A stretch of DNA of 6,959 nucleotides, taken from contig WQSD01000063.1 of NCBI GenBank assembly GCA_009788105.1, positions 1 to 6,959 of the forward strand, given 5' to 3'. Below the pieces are notes generated by a model that saw only the letters and a program-made list of their open reading frames with translations, was not told the origin of the DNA and made no database searches. This document shows, piece after piece, positions 5,801 through 6,959 of this stretch. The stretch's first letter is position 1, and every line of letters begins with the position of its first letter. The translations under genes and the position numbers were made by a program. This stretch comes from Oscillospiraceae bacterium (lineage in GTDB: Bacteria; Bacillota; Clostridia; Oscillospirales; CAG-272).

Positions 5801-6742
5801 GTCAAGGGGCGCAACCCTGCCCGTGACAGCGTGAAAATTCGTCGCCGTGCGTGCCTGCTTGGTGTGCCATGCTTCACAAGCCTTGACACCGCAAATGCCC
5901 TTGCGGACAGCCTGCTTTCTCGCTACACAGCCGAGAATACCGAGCTTGTGGACATTAACCAACTACGCACAAAGCACGAAGAGGTGAAAATCATCAAAAT
6001 GCACGTGTGCGGCAACGATTTTATCTACATCGACTGCATGAAAGGGGAGCTGAACTCTCCCGAGTCCCTCTCCGTCTTCCTTGCTGACCGCCATTATGGG
6101 GTTGGTGGAGATGGCGTGGTGCTGATTCAGCCGTCAAAAGTGGCAGACGCTGCCATGCGCCTGTTCAACTATGACGGACGGGAAACCACCATGGGGGGTA
6201 ACACCACCGCTTGCGTGGGTAAATACCTGTACGACAGCGGATTGGTGAACAAAAAAGCCATCACCATCGAAACTGCCGAGGGTGTGAAACAGCTTTCTGT
6301 GAAAACCACCAACGGCAAGGCGAGCAGCGTGACTGTGAATATGGGCAAACCCTGCCTTTCGCCTGAGGGCGTGGCAAAGGACAGCAAGCTGACCTATGTG
6401 GGTATGGGTGACGTGTACGCAGTTGACTTCACCGACAATGTGGACAGCCTGTGTATTGACACTAATGTTGTGCCGGAGGGTGCGAACGGCTTGTTCGTCA
6501 AAGTGGTGAACGACACCACCCTGCGCCTGCGCATTTGGGAGCAGGGGCAAGGTGAAACTCTTGCTTGCGGCTTGGCGGCTTGTGCCGCTGTTGTCGCCGC
6601 TGTAGAGGCGGGCAAATGCCAAAAGGGCGCGGACATTCGTGTGTGCCTGCCTGGGGGCGAAGTGTCTGTGACCTACGGCGACGAGGGCGTGTTCCTGACT
6701 GCTGGGTGCAAGAAAGTATTTGAGGGAATAGTGTTGATATAG
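2873..6742 (+). CDS. carB: Carbamoyl-phosphate synthase large subunit fused to a DapF-like domain
   Basis: CarB makes carbamoyl phosphate from bicarbonate, ammonia and two ATP. The product is 1289 residues, against about 1060-1075 for a normal CarB. The extra length is a C-terminal DapF-like domain with no stop codon between.

Order of parts: pre-ATP-grasp GSGPIVIGQ (14-22); first ATP-grasp with YPVIVRPAFTLGGSGGG (164-180, Arg169 as in E. coli) and EVNPRVSRSS (298-307); oligomerisation region (about 400-480); second synthetase half starting GSGPIRIGQ (523-531), YPVVVRPSYVLGG (667-679) and EVNPRASRT (797-805); MGS-type regulatory domain (about 897-1030) with ATEGTA and NKIHE motifs; a short linker; DapF-like domain (1038-1289).

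Both ATP-grasp sites look intact. The oligomerisation region is shortened: only about 14 residues separate FLHKIA from VYKMVDTC. The start lies 4 nt after the carA stop and shares its promoter. The fusion is certain at reading-frame level; whether the protein is cleaved or re-initiated is unknown. Confidence 0.95.
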   Translation: MPLDKSIKKVLVIGSGPIVIGQAAEFDYAGTQACKMLREDGIEIVLVNSNPATIMTDNGTADKIYIEPLNLATIKRIIKKERPDSILSGLGGQTGLTLCMQLAKDGFLDKYGVQLLGSSPETIDKAEDRLLFKETMEKMGQPCIPSAVANDVETALAAADKIGYPVIVRPAFTLGGSGGGAAKDAAQLREIAGNGIALSPISQVLIEKSIAGWKEIEFEVIRDRAGNAIIVCSMENVDPVGVHTGDSIVVAPALTLADKEYQMLRTASLDIVSELGVEGGCNVQLAIDPHSFQYGVIEVNPRVSRSSALASKATGYPIAKVSTKIALGYNLDEILNTVTGTTYAAMEPTIDYVALKLPKWPFDKFVYAKKDLGTQMKATGEVMSMGDTFELALLKAVVGAELGLDSMDLPRLRSLTDDEIRAELNTVTDERIFIVYAALKRGFSVEEVHAVTTIDPFFLHKIAKMSTESAMPKDKAPVYKMVDTCAGEYAAGTPYFYSIYNGEENEAAPLVEASTKERIIVLGSGPIRIGQGIEFDYAGVHCVGTLRSMGYEVIVINNNPETVSTDFDTADRLYFEPLTIDSVMNVVALEKPIGVIVAFGGGTAIKLTQKLADCGVTILGTSADAIDICEDRDRFDALLESLNIKRPAGTGVMTKDEALKAAEKLGYPVVVRPSYVLGGQNMIIAHSAEDVSEYMDVILRQKQDNPVLVDKYMQGREIEVDAICDGENVFIPGIMEHIERAGVHSGDSISVYPAPNVDDDLAEKLYDLTAKICRALEVRGLVNLQYVHADGEIYVIEVNPRASRTVPYISKITGIHMCDLATRTSMGAKLTDLGYGNGIGKVPPYISVKVPVFSFEKLTDVDTQLGPEMKSTGEVLGIGKSLEEALYKGMLAAGHKMKRSGSVFITVRGSDKQEAVDLAKKFAELGYTICATEGTAKTLAAAGLDVTIVNKIHENPTDNIMTRIEAGEVAYIISTSVKGRNPARDSVKIRRRACLLGVPCFTSLDTANALADSLLSRYTAENTELVDINQLRTKHEEVKIIKMHVCGNDFIYIDCMKGELNSPESLSVFLADRHYGVGGDGVVLIQPSKVADAAMRLFNYDGRETTMGGNTTACVGKYLYDSGLVNKKAITIETAEGVKQLSVKTTNGKASSVTVNMGKPCLSPEGVAKDSKLTYVGMGDVYAVDFTDNVDSLCIDTNVVPEGANGLFVKVVNDTTLRLRIWEQGQGETLACGLAACAAVVAAVEAGKCQKGADIRVCLPGGEVSVTYGDEGVFLTAGCKKVFEGIVLI
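5984..6739 (+). other. dapF: DapF-like (diaminopimelate epimerase fold) domain, C-terminal part of the CarB fusion
   Basis: DapF interconverts LL- and meso-diaminopimelate with two cysteines, one in each half of a pseudo-symmetric fold. This 252-residue domain shows KMHVCGNDF (N11 of E. coli kept, here Asn1048), DRHYGVGGDG, LFNYDG (N64 kept), VNMGKP, GANGLF (N190 kept) and GETLACG.

The first cysteine motif CGNG reads GGNT: Gly1108 (codon 6194-6196) replaces Cys73. The second cysteine survives as Cys1232 (6566-6568), but the following CGSG is CGLA. Glu208 is kept as Glu1223, whereas Arg209, which holds the substrate carboxylate, is Gln1224. The GNPH motif is GDVY, so N157 is Asp1180. Val1038, a GTG codon, aligns exactly with the start Met of stand-alone DapF. 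Ordinary epimerase activity looks unlikely. The domain could be a ligand sensor, a one-cysteine lyase or a structural module; none is supported beyond fold similarity. Confidence 0.85.
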
Positions 6743-6758
6743 TGCTGTGCTGAATAGA

Positions 6759-6786
6759 AACTCCCCCGACAATTGTCGGGGGAGTT
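6759..6786 (+). terminator. Perfect 28-nt palindrome after carB, probable terminator
   Basis: The palindrome is centred on AATT, with arms AACTCCCCCGAC and GTCGGGGGAGTT, and lies 16 nt after the stop codon. The stem is long and very GC-rich. No T-tract follows on either strand, so it is not a textbook intrinsic terminator. It could act as a weak or factor-assisted terminator or as a 3'-end RNA stabiliser. Confidence 0.65.
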
Positions 6787-6834
6787 CAACTTGAATAAAA
6801 AGGTCAAGGTCGCGGGCTATGCGCCCACACCGCA

Positions 6835-6857
6835 CAAGTTTTTTTGTAAAAAACTTG
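6835..6857. repeat. Hairpin 1 of the right-end cluster
   Basis: CAAGTTTTTT and AAAAAACTTG form a 10-bp perfect stem around a TGT loop. Confidence 0.75.
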
Positions 6858-6860
6858 ACT

Positions 6861-6909
6861 AAAAACTTCTTGATACAAAAGCATGAAATGCTTTTGTACC
6901 AAAGTTTTT
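6861..6909. repeat. Hairpin 2 of the right-end cluster
   Basis: An 11-bp perfect inner stem (TACAAAAGCAT with ATGCTTTTGTA, 6874-6898) around a GAA loop is extended by an outer 8-bp stem (AAAAACTT with AAGTTTTT) across a small internal loop. The outer arms resemble the arms of hairpin 1, so alternative pairings are possible. Confidence 0.75.
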
Positions 6910-6915
6910 GAGGTT

Positions 6916-6945
6916 CTTAGGAACTTTTTTCAAAAAGTTCCTAAG
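6916..6945. repeat. Hairpin 3 of the right-end cluster
   Basis: CTTAGGAACTTTTT and AAAAAGTTCCTAAG form a 14-bp perfect stem around only two bases (TC). A G-rich tail (GTGGGGTTTGGGGCA) runs to the window edge and may be the first arm of another hairpin cut off there. The region from 6787 to the end holds no supportable gene. Confidence 0.75.
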
Positions 6946-6959
6946 TGGGGTTTGGGGCA

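Noticed and set aside
4847..5962. Minus-strand open frame of 371 codons opposite carB
   Set aside because: It lies wholly antisense to a strongly conserved part of carB, shows no recognisable family, and is best explained by the codon bias of the sense gene.
6134..6835. Minus-strand open frame of 233 codons at the end of the DapF-like region
   Set aside because: It is mostly antisense to conserved DapF motifs and has no family signature.
6946..6959. G-quadruplex at the window end
   Set aside because: Only two G4 runs are visible and at least four G runs are needed. The sequence stops at the edge.

Overview
The window reads as a chromosomal segment of a Gram-positive, low-to-moderate-GC bacterium, most likely a clostridial one (Oscillospirales/Ruminococcaceae-like). 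This is inferred from protein style, strong AGGAG-type ribosome binding sites, consensus sigma-A promoters, a tRNA gene with an encoded CCA end, and dense intergenic hairpins. No species can be named from the sequence alone. All protein genes lie on the plus strand and one tRNA lies on the minus strand.

Layout. Positions 2-664 hold the C-terminal part of trpB, overlapped by a short trpA (657-1364) that ends at a strong hairpin terminator. A convergent tRNA-Leu(UAG) gene (1501-1583, minus) follows, with its own terminator and a perfect consensus promoter. A T-rich spacer separates that promoter from an equally perfect, divergently oriented promoter for carA (1786-2868). After a 4-nt gap comes one very long gene (2873-6742). 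It encodes carbamoyl-phosphate synthase large subunit (CarB, about residues 1-1035) fused in frame to a diaminopimelate-epimerase-like domain (DapF, residues 1038-1289). A perfect 28-nt palindrome follows the stop codon, and the last 125 bases are a cluster of three hairpins.

The most striking point is a recurring loss of catalytic residues in otherwise intact, full-frame proteins. TrpA has Met in place of the catalytic Glu49 (E. coli numbering), a rewritten loop 6 and no N-terminal helix. CarA has Gly for the nucleophile Cys269, Thr for His353 and Asp for Glu355. The DapF-like domain has Gly for catalytic Cys73 and Gln for the substrate-binding Arg209. The visible part of TrpB and both ATP-grasp halves of CarB keep their key residues.

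TrpA and CarA normally feed a small diffusible intermediate (indole or ammonia) through a tunnel to TrpB or CarB. One reading is that this organism takes free indole and ammonia from its surroundings and keeps TrpA and CarA only as structural or allosteric partners. That reading is inference. The residue substitutions themselves are read directly from the sequence, by alignment from memory to the E. coli proteins.
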